Positions 5,218 through 11,540 are shown, numbered from the stretch's first letter. The stretch: 20,033 nucleotides of DNA from a virus (IMGVR_UViG_3300042468_001024:1-20033); one strand, 5' to 3'. Numbers and translations: made by a program. Notes: a model not told the origin generated them from the sequence alone.

Positions 5218-6071
5218 GGCGTGGTTTCCTTTCCGAGTGCCGCGCGGCCCTTGGCGACTCGCTCGCGGAGCAGGTCGACGGGATCCCGCTTCGCCCTCTT
5301 GGCCGCGGCGTTGATGTTGGTGGTGAGGGATTCGATGGTCGTGGCGGTGCTGCCCGCCTCGATGTTGAGTTCGAGAAGCTCGGCCATGAGCGAGTCGTAC
5401 TCGCCGATCTCGGCGTCGATCACGGCATCGGCCTGGCTTGCGGCGACGGGAGCGGGTTCCGGCTTTGCTTCCGGCTCGACCCTCTGCGGGGTCGCGAGTT
5501 GGCTGCGCAGGTCCTCAAGCGCGTTGATCGGGGCGACTCCGGATGCCGGAGGCGGTTCCGCCGGAGCGGACTCCGCATCTCCGGACTCGGCGATCGCGTA
5601 GGCCGACCTGGCGCACTGGATGAACGCCTTGTGCCGGAGCATGCGGATCGGATGCGAGTTCCACGGCCCGGAGTCGCGTCGGCACTCGTCCATGTACTCG
5701 GTGACGACGAACGGGCGCGTCCGGTCCTTGCGGAACATGCGGCAGGTGATCGCGATGACGGAACCGTTCTCGCGATGCTCCTCGAACTCGACGCCGTCGT
5801 TCTGCGGGTGTCGCTCGACGATGGCGTACCAGCCGTCGATCGCGATCCATGCCTCATAGGCCCCGGCCCCGTTCTTGCGGACCGCGTAGACCTGCTTCAT
5901 GAACGGGTCAAGTCCGTACTTGTTGGCGACCATGCAGAACGCCATGAGTTCGGCGTCCTTCGCGTTGGGCATGATCTGGGTCTTCAGCGCGTCGATGAGT
6001 TCGCGCGGATCGACATTGACGGACCGTGCGAGGGTGCTGACGCCGGTGGGGATCTTCATTATTTCCGTCAT
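5214..6071 (-). CDS. bet: Bet/RecT-type single-strand annealing protein
   Basis: A 285-aa recombinase of the Redbeta/Bet family, which anneals complementary single strands. The diagnostic block is at residues 41-81: ELMAFCMVANKYGLDPF, VYAVRKNGAGAYEAWIAIDG, then W. It continues with a segment ending TCRMFRKDRTRPF and WNSHPIRMLRHKAFIQCAR. The C-terminal part (from about 165) is Pro/Ala/Glu-rich and then helical, as in relatives where it contacts the exonuclease or SSB. The ATG overlaps the upstream stop (ATGA, 6068-6071) and the stop overlaps the SSB-like gene (GTGA). It lies two genes after the exonuclease, so the two should work as a pair. Confidence 0.88.
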   Translation of the reverse strand: MTEIMKIPTGVSTLARSVNVDPRELIDALKTQIMPNAKDAELMAFCMVANKYGLDPFMKQVYAVRKNGAGAYEAWIAIDGWYAIVERHPQNDGVEFEEHRENGSVIAITCRMFRKDRTRPFVVTEYMDECRRDSGPWNSHPIRMLRHKAFIQCARSAYAIAESGDAESAPAEPPPASGVAPINALEDLRSQLATPQRVEPEAKPEPAPVAASQADAVIDAEIGEYDSLMAELLELNIEAGSTATTIESLTTNINAAAKRAKRDPVDLLRERVAKGRAALGKETTP

Positions 6072-6421
6072 CTTGAAACCTCCAAGGTTGCCCCGATGAG
6101 GCTTGTCGTTGGGATGAAGCTGACCGACTCCACGCGGTTCGCGGAGTCTTTGGTTATCCGCACCTCATACCGAGGCGTCATGTGCCCGTCCGAAACGGTC
6201 GGAACGCAGTGGGAGACGAAATAGACCTCCATGTCGTTCGAGACCCATCGATGCTCGACGCGAACCGGGATCACCATCGCGAACACGGCAAGAAGGTCAT
6301 TCACGCCAAGCGATGTGTCGAGAAGATCGCTCGCGAATGTGAAGACGCCGCGACGCTTGCGAATATCAGTTGCGCTTTGAGGCGTCGGATGTTCAGTGGC
6401 GATTTCTGGGAGGGGCGTCAT
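6068..6421 (-). CDS. Hypothetical protein, 117 aa, between exonuclease and bet
   Basis: Unrecognised. A polar N-terminus (MTPLPEIATEHPTPQSATDI) is followed by an apparently folded beta-rich domain: TFASDLLDTSLGVNDLLAVF, VIPVRVEHRW, DMEVYFVSHC and FIPTTSLIGATLEV. The frame is open further upstream, but the ATG at 6421 overlaps the exonuclease stop (ATGA, 6418-6421), so I use it. The stop overlaps the bet start in the same way. Full coupling between two recombination genes suggests an accessory part in recombination, but nothing in the sequence shows it. Confidence 0.62.
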   Translation of the reverse strand: MTPLPEIATEHPTPQSATDIRKRRGVFTFASDLLDTSLGVNDLLAVFAMVIPVRVEHRWVSNDMEVYFVSHCVPTVSDGHMTPRYEVRITKDSANRVESVSFIPTTSLIGATLEVSR

Positions 6422-7254
6422 GCCATCACCTCCCGCTCGAGCTGCCGCTGTGCCCAGACCGGAATGCCGATCTCGCGGATGCCGCCGGTGAAGCCCGGCC
6501 ATCGCCGGGTTCGAACGCACTCGGCGTAGGTGCCGCAGAGACGCGGCAGCTTCTCGTCGAACAGGCTGATCAGCTCGTCCTTCAGCCGATAGACGGCGAC
6601 CGCATGCGGAGGCTCGCTCTCGACGACGATGAAGACATAGTGCTTGACCGGCAGGTGCACCGAGTCGAGCGCTCGGCAGTAGGCCGCGGCCTGAAGGCCG
6701 TAGCCGTAGTTCCAGATGGACTTCTCAAACGCTTCCTCGCCGGCGGACCCGGATGTCGTCTTGAGGTCGACGACGATGCCCTCGCCGTAGGCGTCGATTC
6801 GGGCCTTGAATCGCGACCCGAAGAGGGAGGTCACGACGGACACCTCCCGCATCTCGGCCTTCAGCAGGGCCGAACGGGCCTCGTCATGGGACAGGACGGA
6901 CTCGGCGATCTCCTGTGCCCGCTGGCCCGTCTCGGCCTTGAGGACCTCGCGGCCCTCGTTGAGCTGGCAGAAGTCGGCCCAGAGCTGCTTGCCTTCCTTC
7001 GTCCGCCGATCGCACTCGGGGGCCTGTGCGTATCGGGCAGCCCAGCGATGCGGCTCGAGGATGAGGCAATGTGCGGCACGCCCGAGTTGCTTCGCCGGAG
7101 TGTCCCACGACTCCGGGAAGTCACAGGCGTGCCGCACATGCAGGGGAGTCGAGGATTCGAGGATGCGCAGCCGCGAGGCCGAGCACAGGTCCCAGCAGTG
7201 ATAGGTCTGCTCTGGGATGTCGAGATGAATGCCGTCGCGTGGTGGGGTGGTCAA
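6418..7254 (-). CDS. RecE-like PD-(D/E)XK exonuclease (DUF3799 type)
   Basis: A 278-aa nuclease that would resect double-strand ends for Bet. Visible motifs: LGRAAHCLILEP (residues 57-68, with the early His of the fold), a Glu-bearing strand near AEMREVSV (133-140), ARIDAYG (D154), IVVDLKTT (160-167, the D-x-K catalytic pair) and NYGYGLQAAAY (182-192, the downstream Gln/Tyr motif). This order is that of the putative exodeoxyribonuclease 8/PDDEXK family next to RecT or Bet genes. The frame is open to an ATG at 7341, but that would cover the 33-aa gene. A TTG at 7254 overlaps that gene's stop (TTGA) and follows GGGGGTGG, so I start there; this start is the uncertain part. Confidence 0.82.
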   Translation of the reverse strand: MTTPPRDGIHLDIPEQTYHCWDLCSASRLRILESSTPLHVRHACDFPESWDTPAKQLGRAAHCLILEPHRWAARYAQAPECDRRTKEGKQLWADFCQLNEGREVLKAETGQRAQEIAESVLSHDEARSALLKAEMREVSVVTSLFGSRFKARIDAYGEGIVVDLKTTSGSAGEEAFEKSIWNYGYGLQAAAYCRALDSVHLPVKHYVFIVVESEPPHAVAVYRLKDELISLFDEKLPRLCGTYAECVRTRRWPGFTGGIREIGIPVWAQRQLEREVMA

Positions 7255-7352
7255 TCGCCACCCCCGATCGAGCAGTCCGCCTCCATGGCGAACGGTGCGA
7301 TGCAGCAGGCCGCCGACACGGCGACGAGAACGATCGCGCAAATGATGCCCAT
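7251..7352 (-). CDS. 33-aa membrane peptide at the head of the recombination unit
   Basis: Reads MGIICAIVLVAVSAACCIAP, then FAMEADCSIGGGD. It has one hydrophobic stretch (about residues 3-21) with three Cys (C5, C16, C17) and an acidic, Gly-rich end, so it is either a single-span membrane peptide or a short exported one. A ribosome site GGAAAGG lies about 6 nt before the ATG, better than for most genes here. Its stop overlaps the TTG start of the exonuclease (TTGA, 7251-7254). It is the first gene after the structured leader 7353-7541. It could be a leader peptide that couples translation into the exonuclease gene, or a functional membrane peptide. Confidence 0.55.
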   Translation of the reverse strand: MGIICAIVLVAVSAACCIAPFAMEADCSIGGGD

Positions 7353-7389
7353 GATGCGCCTTTCCGCATCACGGTCGGATCAGTGCCCG

Positions 7390-7435
7390 GAAGGGTCGAA
7401 TCCCTTCAGGTGCGTTGATCCGGCCGCGTGCCGGA
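7390..7435 (-). repeat. Two short stem-loops following the large leader hairpin
   Basis: TCCGGC (7419-7424) pairs with GCCGGA (7430-7435), 5-nt loop. GAAGGG (7390-7395) pairs with CCCTTC (7402-7407), 6-nt loop. They lie between the large hairpin and the ribosome site of the 33-aa gene. There is no U-tract, so neither is a canonical terminator. Confidence 0.45.
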
Positions 7436-7440
7436 AGCCA

Positions 7441-7501
7441 TCGACGCGACGCAGACATCCGGAAACGGCGATGTTCGGATGGATGCCGTGCGTCGCGTCG
7501 A
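7441..7501 (-). repeat. 13-bp perfect inverted repeat with nested stems in the leader
   Basis: TCGACGCGACGCA (7441-7453) and TGCGTCGCGTCGA (7489-7501) are exact reverse complements. Inside them CATCCG (7456-7461) pairs with CGGATG (7476-7481). In the minus-strand RNA it forms the first and largest stem of the leader. The layout resembles the hairpin at 2473-2527 (13-bp outer stem, 6-bp inner stem), but the sequences are unrelated. Confidence 0.7.
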
Positions 7502-7547
7502 ACGCTTCGAGTGATTTGCGGGAGGTGCCGTGAACATCGCCGGGCGT

Positions 7548-7576
7548 CTTATCGGCGAAATCGCAACCGGCGTCAA
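7548..7576 (-). promoter_or_regulatory. Sigma70-like promoter for the recombination/replication unit
   Basis: Minus strand: -35 TTGACG (7576-7571, 5/6), a 17-bp spacer and -10 GATAAG (7553-7548, 4/6). It is the best match I found in the window. The predicted +1 is near 7541. It overlaps the integrase stop codon, so integrase read-through and this promoter would both feed the early unit. Confidence 0.5.
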
Positions 7577-8478
7577 GAGTTTTTCGGGGATGTGGGCAAA
7601 TTGGGGAAAAGCTGGACGATGGGGCGAAGCTCGTCGACCTCGTGCAGGTCGTAGCTCTGCATGGTGGTCCTCGGGTCGACATGCCGGGCGACGCGGCAGA
7701 TCTGGTTGAGGTCCGCCCCGTTCCTGCGCAGGGTGGTGATGAGGCACTTGCGGAAGCGGTGCCAGTTGCCCGCCTTGATCTCGACGCCCGCGGCGCGCAT
7801 GTCTCGCTCAAGGCTCTTGTTGCAGGGGACGCGCGGGAACACGAGCGGGCCCGTCGACCAAGCTCGCCACCGGACAAGGGAATCGGCGACCTGCCTGGTG
7901 ATGGGGATGACATCGTTGCGTCGGGCCTTGTCGTGGGTCACGCGCAGCGTCAGCGATTCGAGATCGATGTCCTCCCAGAGTTGGGCCGACGCCTCGGAGA
8001 ACCGAAGTCCGGTCAGAAGAACGAACCGGTAGAAGGTCGACCGCAGCGGGCCGTGGGCTCGGTGGGCGCCGGGCCGGCGTTCAGCGTCCTCTGCCGCGGC
8101 GACGATGCGCGTCGCCTCGTCGACGGTGAACGGCAGGCACCCTCGCGACTTCGGAGCCCGCGGGAGCCTGATTCCGGCGACGCGGTTGTGCGACAGGATG
8201 CCGCAGGAGACGAGCCAGTCGGCGAATGTCCGGATGACGCTCATTTCGTTCAGGACGGTCTTTCTGCTGACGATTTGCCCGCGTGCCCGCAGCCATCGCA
8301 TGACGGTGATGGGCTCGATCTGGTCCGCCTCGTGAATGCTGGCCCATGCGACGAACGACATGGCGACGCGTCTGCATGTCCTGACATGGATGGGACAGTG
8401 CCCGAGCCGTTGGCCGATGTCCTCGACCCACTCCTCGACGAGCGCGCGGACATCGCCCTGACCTGCGTGCGCGATCAC
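7573..8478 (-). CDS. int: Tyrosine integrase
   Basis: A 301-aa site-specific recombinase that would insert the phage into the host chromosome. The N-terminal core-binding region (about residues 5-105, with VMRWLRARG and VIRTFADWLVSCGILSHN) is SAM-like. The catalytic domain has all expected residues: R159 in TGLRFSEA, K184 in HDKARRND, H240 and R243 in NWHRFRK, H266 in VARHVDPRT and nucleophile Y276 in MQSYDL. The start is GTG, preceded by GGAGG at 7 nt. The length is on the short side for phage integrases and no arm-binding domain is evident at the N-terminus. The promoter of the next unit lies over its stop codon. It shows that this phage is, or was, temperate. Confidence 0.92.
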   Translation of the reverse strand: MIAHAGQGDVRALVEEWVEDIGQRLGHCPIHVRTCRRVAMSFVAWASIHEADQIEPITVMRWLRARGQIVSRKTVLNEMSVIRTFADWLVSCGILSHNRVAGIRLPRAPKSRGCLPFTVDEATRIVAAAEDAERRPGAHRAHGPLRSTFYRFVLLTGLRFSEASAQLWEDIDLESLTLRVTHDKARRNDVIPITRQVADSLVRWRAWSTGPLVFPRVPCNKSLERDMRAAGVEIKAGNWHRFRKCLITTLRRNGADLNQICRVARHVDPRTTMQSYDLHEVDELRPIVQLFPNLPTSPKNS

Positions 8479-8505
8479 GGAACCGCCTCCGGTGTGACTC
8501 TCGGT

Positions 8506-8850
8506 TCAGAACCCGATCTTGACGGCCATCATGGCGATGCCCCATAGGGCGACCGCAGCGGCGACGATGGCGACGACGACCTTCCAGTTCCGGAAGATGA
8601 CGGAATCGGACGGCGGGTCGCCGACGATGATGCGTCCGTAGACGCGGTCGGCCTCGCAGAGGTCGATGTGAAGCTCGACCCTCAGTCCGTTGGACTCCGC
8701 AAACCGGATCCTGTTGAGTTCATCGAGCGTGAGGATTCCGACATCCTGCCCGCCGACGCGGATGATTCCGCCCTTGGGGCTATCGATGACGGTCGCGATG
8801 CCGGTCCGCCCGGTTCCGATTGCCTGTGCGCTGAATCTTGTGTGTTCCAC
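8506..8850 (-). CDS. Membrane-anchored small protein upstream of integrase, 114 aa
   Basis: Unrecognised. A soluble N-terminal part of about 88 residues (visible: GKIT-free, beta-rich stretches IIRVGGQDVGILTLDEL and LRVELHIDLCEADRVYGRII) is followed by one C-terminal membrane span (about 90-109, KVVVAIVAAAVALWGIAMMA) with a very short end. This is a tail-anchored layout facing the cytoplasm. I start at the GTG at 8850, which has GGAGG 7 nt upstream; a GTG at 8868 is also open. A perfect CACCC-ACA-GGGTG hairpin (8862-8874) sits just before the ribosome site. It is the first gene after the operator at 8934, 27 bp before integrase. A superinfection-exclusion role would suit lysogenic expression but is a guess. 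Confidence 0.62.
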   Translation of the reverse strand: MEHTRFSAQAIGTGRTGIATVIDSPKGGIIRVGGQDVGILTLDELNRIRFAESNGLRVELHIDLCEADRVYGRIIVGDPPSDSVIFRNWKVVVAIVAAAVALWGIAMMAVKIGF

Positions 8851-8946
8851 CAGTTGTCCTCCACCCACAGGGTGCGGGGGAATTGTGCGCGGTCAAGCGT
8901 ACAAAATCACTTCGGACAACATCGGACATATTTGCAACACGAGTTG
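8851..8946 (-). promoter_or_regulatory. Control region between late genes and the integrase unit
   Basis: 96 bp with the second operator palindrome (8934-8947), a direct repeat of TCGGACA in one-turn phase (8912-8928) and a small hairpin at the ribosome site. No convincing -35/-10 pair was found. This is probably where the lysogeny regulator acts on integrase transcription. Confidence 0.5.
8912..8928. repeat. Direct repeat TCGGACA, 10-bp period
   Basis: TCGGACA at 8912-8918 and again at 8922-8928, exactly 10 bp apart, so both copies face the same side of the helix. It lies just beside the operator 8934-8947. This is a possible tandem site for an activator or excisionase-type protein. Confidence 0.4.
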
Positions 8947-8947
8947 C
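8934..8947. promoter_or_regulatory. Operator palindrome, copy 2
   Basis: GCAACACGAGTTGC, 13 of 14 bases identical to 750-763, with the same 5-bp arms. Its last base is the first of the complement of the stop codon of the 187-aa gene. It sits upstream of the membrane-protein/integrase unit. Confidence 0.6.
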
Positions 8948-9510
8948 TACTTACCGGGCGAGGTAAGGCGATTGAGCTTTGGCTGGGCCAGCCGGGCAGC
9001 CTCGGCGAGCATTGCGGAAATGACCCCCCGGGCCTGAACGCTGATTCCTGCAATCGCACGACGCCATGAGCCCCACGATCCGGTCGATTCGCCCCACTTG
9101 CCCAGCGGGCACGCGACCGCTGGCATCGTCAGCTTCACATCGAGCGTCGCCCGCTGCCGAGTGCCGCAACCGCACGAGTTGCACCAGCCGAGCGATTGGC
9201 CGGACGGATCAGGCATCCGCTTCGGGCAGTCGTGACACTGGCGGACACGCTCGTGCAGCACGGGCAGCGACACCGGGCCCTGACGCATCAGTGACGCCTC
9301 GGCACGAGCCCAATCAATGGCGCTCGCCTTTTTCGCGACCTCCTGCGACTCGCGACGCATGTCGACGAGCTCGCCCGTGCGGATGTCCACTTGCGTGTGG
9401 CACTCCGCGTCCGAAACCCGCTCCCATCGCGGCAGGGGCTTCTCGTCGCGCCAGACCATCCGAACCGTCTGGCCGTCGCTGTTTGTCCGTTGGTAGATCC
9501 CGCAGGTCAT
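8947..9510 (-). CDS. Cys-ribbon protein, 187 aa, last late gene
   Basis: Family not recognised. The N-terminal half is charged (MVWRDEKPLPRWERV, then RRESQEVAKKASAIDWARA). Cysteines then follow as C92-x2-C95, C110-x2-C113-x-C115 and C134 in ACPLGKWG, a likely zinc ribbon or treble-clef knuckle. The C-terminus is an amphipathic helical tail (AMLAEAARLAQPKL). The start ATG overlaps the stop of the Cys-rich gene (ATGA, 9507-9510). It is the final gene of the late region before the operator at 8934. The ribbon and CPLGKW ending suggest a nucleic-acid or protein-binding role in the cytoplasm, unlike its upstream neighbour, whose cysteines are far more numerous. Confidence 0.65.
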   Translation of the reverse strand: MTCGIYQRTNSDGQTVRMVWRDEKPLPRWERVSDAECHTQVDIRTGELVDMRRESQEVAKKASAIDWARAEASLMRQGPVSLPVLHERVRQCHDCPKRMPDPSGQSLGWCNSCGCGTRQRATLDVKLTMPAVACPLGKWGESTGSWGSWRRAIAGISVQARGVISAMLAEAARLAQPKLNRLTSPGK

Positions 9511-10646
9511 GGCACGCACTCTCCGCGCGGGGCATCGCCCGCCGCTGGCGTAAGGGGGCAGTCTGGGAGGTCCGGTCCGGGGTCGGCCGGGTCGCTCGCA
9601 ACGCGGGCACGACATCCGTACGCCGGCGCATCGTCCCACACGCAGTTGAAGTCCTGCTTCCGCTCGAGCGTAATCACGCTGATCCCGTCGAACTCGCACA
9701 CATAGTCCTCGACGCAGCAGTCGGTGGACTGGTTCACCACGCGATAGCGGTAGCAACATTTGACCAGCCCGTCGCAGTCGGTCAGGTAAAAGGTACTCGT
9801 CGGAACGCAGCCCGGAATGAACGGACTGAGCACCACGCAGTTGGCGTTGGTCGTCGGGTAGCCGTTGGCGTCGTACTCGACGGTGCACGGGAAAATGCAG
9901 ACGCCCGGGTCTTCGCCCTCGCACGGTTCCGACGAGCACTCGCACGGATTCTGCCATCCGAGCCCCGCCTGGTTCGTGCAGGTGCACGCCGTCGAGCCGA
10001 TGCAGTTGATGCAGGGTCCGTTGTCGACATCGCCCGGGCAGGTGCCCGCGCATGTCCATTCCCAACCGGGCGCCGTCGCCGCGGGCAGGTAGAACGGACT
10101 GCCGAGCGCATCGACGAACCGGCACGGCTCGACGCTGTCCGGCCGCCAGTCGCTCGGCGTCGCGCACACATCCTCGATGACCCGGCAGCCCGCGCAGACC
10201 CATCGGATCTCCAGCGGGTAGTTGCACGCGGTCGGGGTGCCGGGCGGGAAGTTGCTGTTGCCGTTTAGGGTGAACTGGTAGTAGGGATGACAGTAGCAGA
10301 ACCCGTCGTCGGGGTTCGTGCGGTAAACGACGAGCCCGTCGCACGGCGTCGCGGTGCACTCGTACTCGACCCACAGGTCGGGCTGGTCGCTGCACTCGAT
10401 CGTGTAGCAGCACCGCTTCGGATAGGTGATCTCCGGCGGGCACGAAGCCCCGTCGCACGATGCGGTGAACGGAGCGCCGGAGCAGGACATCGCGTTCGAG
10501 AACATCGCGACCGTGTCAAACGCGGGACGCGGGAAGGTCAGCCGCAGGACATCCCCCAGCCGATAGCAGCAGCCGCCGGCATCGCCCTGCGGGCCCTTCC
10601 AGCACTGGCAGCACGCTCCGGCACAGCAGCACCGCGCCCCGCTCAT
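9507..10646 (-). CDS. Very cysteine-rich protein, 379 aa, about 46 Cys
   Basis: No family recognised. About 12 percent of residues are cysteine, spread along the whole length: ARCCCAGACCQCW at the start, RCCYTIEC, DGFCYCHPYY, CINCIGSTACTC, NPCECSSEPCEG, KCCYRYRVV and DCCVEDYVC. Spacings are irregular, with no repeat unit I can define. There is no signal peptide. Ser, Thr, Asn and aromatic residues are common as in extracellular adhesins. It could be a disulfide-stabilised virion surface or receptor-binding protein folded after release, or a metal-rich protein. The ATG overlaps the stop of the 57-aa gene (ATGA, 10643-10646). It sits between the fibre and lysis-like genes and the Cys-ribbon gene. 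Confidence 0.68.
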   Translation of the reverse strand: MSGARCCCAGACCQCWKGPQGDAGGCCYRLGDVLRLTFPRPAFDTVAMFSNAMSCSGAPFTASCDGASCPPEITYPKRCCYTIECSDQPDLWVEYECTATPCDGLVVYRTNPDDGFCYCHPYYQFTLNGNSNFPPGTPTACNYPLEIRWVCAGCRVIEDVCATPSDWRPDSVEPCRFVDALGSPFYLPAATAPGWEWTCAGTCPGDVDNGPCINCIGSTACTCTNQAGLGWQNPCECSSEPCEGEDPGVCIFPCTVEYDANGYPTTNANCVVLSPFIPGCVPTSTFYLTDCDGLVKCCYRYRVVNQSTDCCVEDYVCEFDGISVITLERKQDFNCVWDDAPAYGCRARVASDPADPGPDLPDCPLTPAAGDAPRGECVP

Positions 10647-10816
10647 CCCTGTCGCGCCTTCGCCGCATCCACGGCGGCGTCCCACTTCGATTCGCTCACC
10701 GCAACGCGGGCCTTGATCTCGGCCACCTTCTCATCGGACACCTCGCCCTTTGCGGCGAGCGTGTCGAGGATGTGCAGCATGGCGTTGATCCCCGCGATGA
10801 TGATGCTCGGATTCAC
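10643..10816 (-). CDS. Small helical protein, 57 aa
   Basis: Unrecognised and short. It starts MNPSIIIAGINAMLHILDTL and ends in a charged helical run (SESKWDAAVDAAKARQG). The N-terminal half is an amphipathic or weakly hydrophobic helix and the second half is a likely coiled helix. The start codon is GTG, in a GTGA overlap with the lipoprotein stop (10813-10816), and its stop forms ATGA with the next gene. This fit on both sides is the main reason to believe it. It may be a structural or lysis accessory; unknown. Confidence 0.6.
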   Translation of the reverse strand: MNPSIIIAGINAMLHILDTLAAKGEVSDEKVAEIKARVAVSESKWDAAVDAAKARQG

Positions 10817-11142
10817 TTCTGCACCTCCTCGGCGTAGGCAGCCGCAAGCTCGATGATGCCGCCCTTGGCGACGGACAGCCAGTGCTCGAAGCCCTCGCCG
10901 CCCTCGGGCAGTTGGGCCTCGGCGACCTTCAGCGCGCCCCGCGCGACCTTCTCGACCTTGTCGGCCTTGATGAGCGTCGCGTCGCTGACGACGCCCGCGG
11001 CGTGGAGTTCAAGGGTTGTGTCTCTGGCGATGTTGAGCGATTCCGCCGCCGACGCCCACCGAGCCGTCGGAGTCGATCCGCAGCCAGCCAAAAACCCGAC
11101 GATGCAGGCAAGCAGGCACAGGCCCGCGGTGATGGTTCTCAT
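10813..11142 (-). CDS. Lipoprotein, 109 aa (possible outer spanin)
   Basis: The N-terminus MRTITAGLCLLACIVGFLAG is followed by a Cys at position 21, so the lipobox is LAGC and the mature protein would be lipidated. The rest is helical and charged (SAAESLNIARDTTLEL, then KADKVEKVARGALKVAEAQL), without further Cys. Small phage lipoproteins beside a membrane protein are often outer-membrane spanins (Rz1-like) used in the last step of lysis. The neighbour upstream has one membrane span and a coiled coil, as an inner partner would. This is somewhat longer and less Pro-rich than classic Rz1, so the role is tentative. Its start overlaps the upstream stop (ATGA, 11139-11142). Confidence 0.68.
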   Translation of the reverse strand: MRTITAGLCLLACIVGFLAGCGSTPTARWASAAESLNIARDTTLELHAAGVVSDATLIKADKVEKVARGALKVAEAQLPEGGEGFEHWLSVAKGGIIELAAAYAEEVQK

Positions 11143-11540
11143 GGTGAAGTCTCCTTGGACTTGTTCGCCCGGTCGGCGCGCTCGAGCCTGGTCATGCGGG
11201 CATCAAGCTCGTCCATATGCTCCGCGAGCATTCCGATCTTCTGGTCGAGACGCTGAAGAAGGCCCGCGATCACTTCGCCCTGCTGGGTGATCGCGTGCGT
11301 CTCGCCTCGCCCGTTCAGGGCGTTGAGCACGGTCGATCCGCCGCCGGTGCCGAGAACGATCAGGATGGCCCACAGGAGGTACTGATGCGGGATCAGGACC
11401 CCTTGCTTGGTCTGGACGATGCCCCCGGATTCGTCACTCTTCGCTGCCATGCTGACCTCGGCTTCGGTTGCGAACGCTCGGACCCACCCTCCGCTTTTCC
11501 GGATGTCCGTGGGCATTTGGACCGGGTTGATCGTGGACAT
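11139..11540 (-). CDS. Membrane/coiled-coil protein, 133 aa (holin or inner-spanin candidate)
   Basis: One membrane span (about residues 54-72: YLLWAILIVLGTGGGSTVL) is preceded by a soluble N-terminus. After it comes a long heptad-like helix (GLLQRLDQKIGMLAEHM, then LDARMTRLERADRANKSKE). This is compatible with an XhlA-like holin accessory or an inner-membrane spanin; a classical multi-span holin it is not. Start at 11540: AAGGGG lies 7 nt upstream. A later in-frame ATG (residue 31) is possible. The gap to the upstream gene is 3 nt, and its stop overlaps the lipoprotein start. The pair may form the lysis set. Confidence 0.6.
   Translation of the reverse strand: MSTINPVQMPTDIRKSGGWVRAFATEAEVSMAAKSDESGGIVQTKQGVLIPHQYLLWAILIVLGTGGGSTVLNALNGRGETHAITQQGEVIAGLLQRLDQKIGMLAEHMDELDARMTRLERADRANKSKETSP

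Larger units (their letters stand above)
7353..7572 (-). promoter_or_regulatory. Structured 5' leader of the early unit (possible attP overlap)
   Basis: 220 bp between integrase and the 33-aa gene. It contains a promoter (7548-7576) and, downstream on the minus strand in order, three stem-loops: 7501-7441, 7435-7419 and 7407-7390, then a ribosome site and ATG 7352. Because attP commonly lies beside the integrase gene, a recombination site here is an alternative. The last stem, GAAGGG/CCCTTC around TCGAAT (plus strand), recalls a tRNA T-arm, a usual integration target. Confidence 0.5.

Noticed and set aside
7390-7407. Partial tRNA gene
   Set aside because: Only a T-arm-like stem is present, with a 6-nt instead of 7-nt loop, and no acceptor or anticodon stem around it.
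9166-9182. GCAAC-N7-GTTGC dyad resembling the operator
   Set aside because: Spacing differs from the two true copies and it lies in the codons of the Cys ribbon, which explain the sequence.
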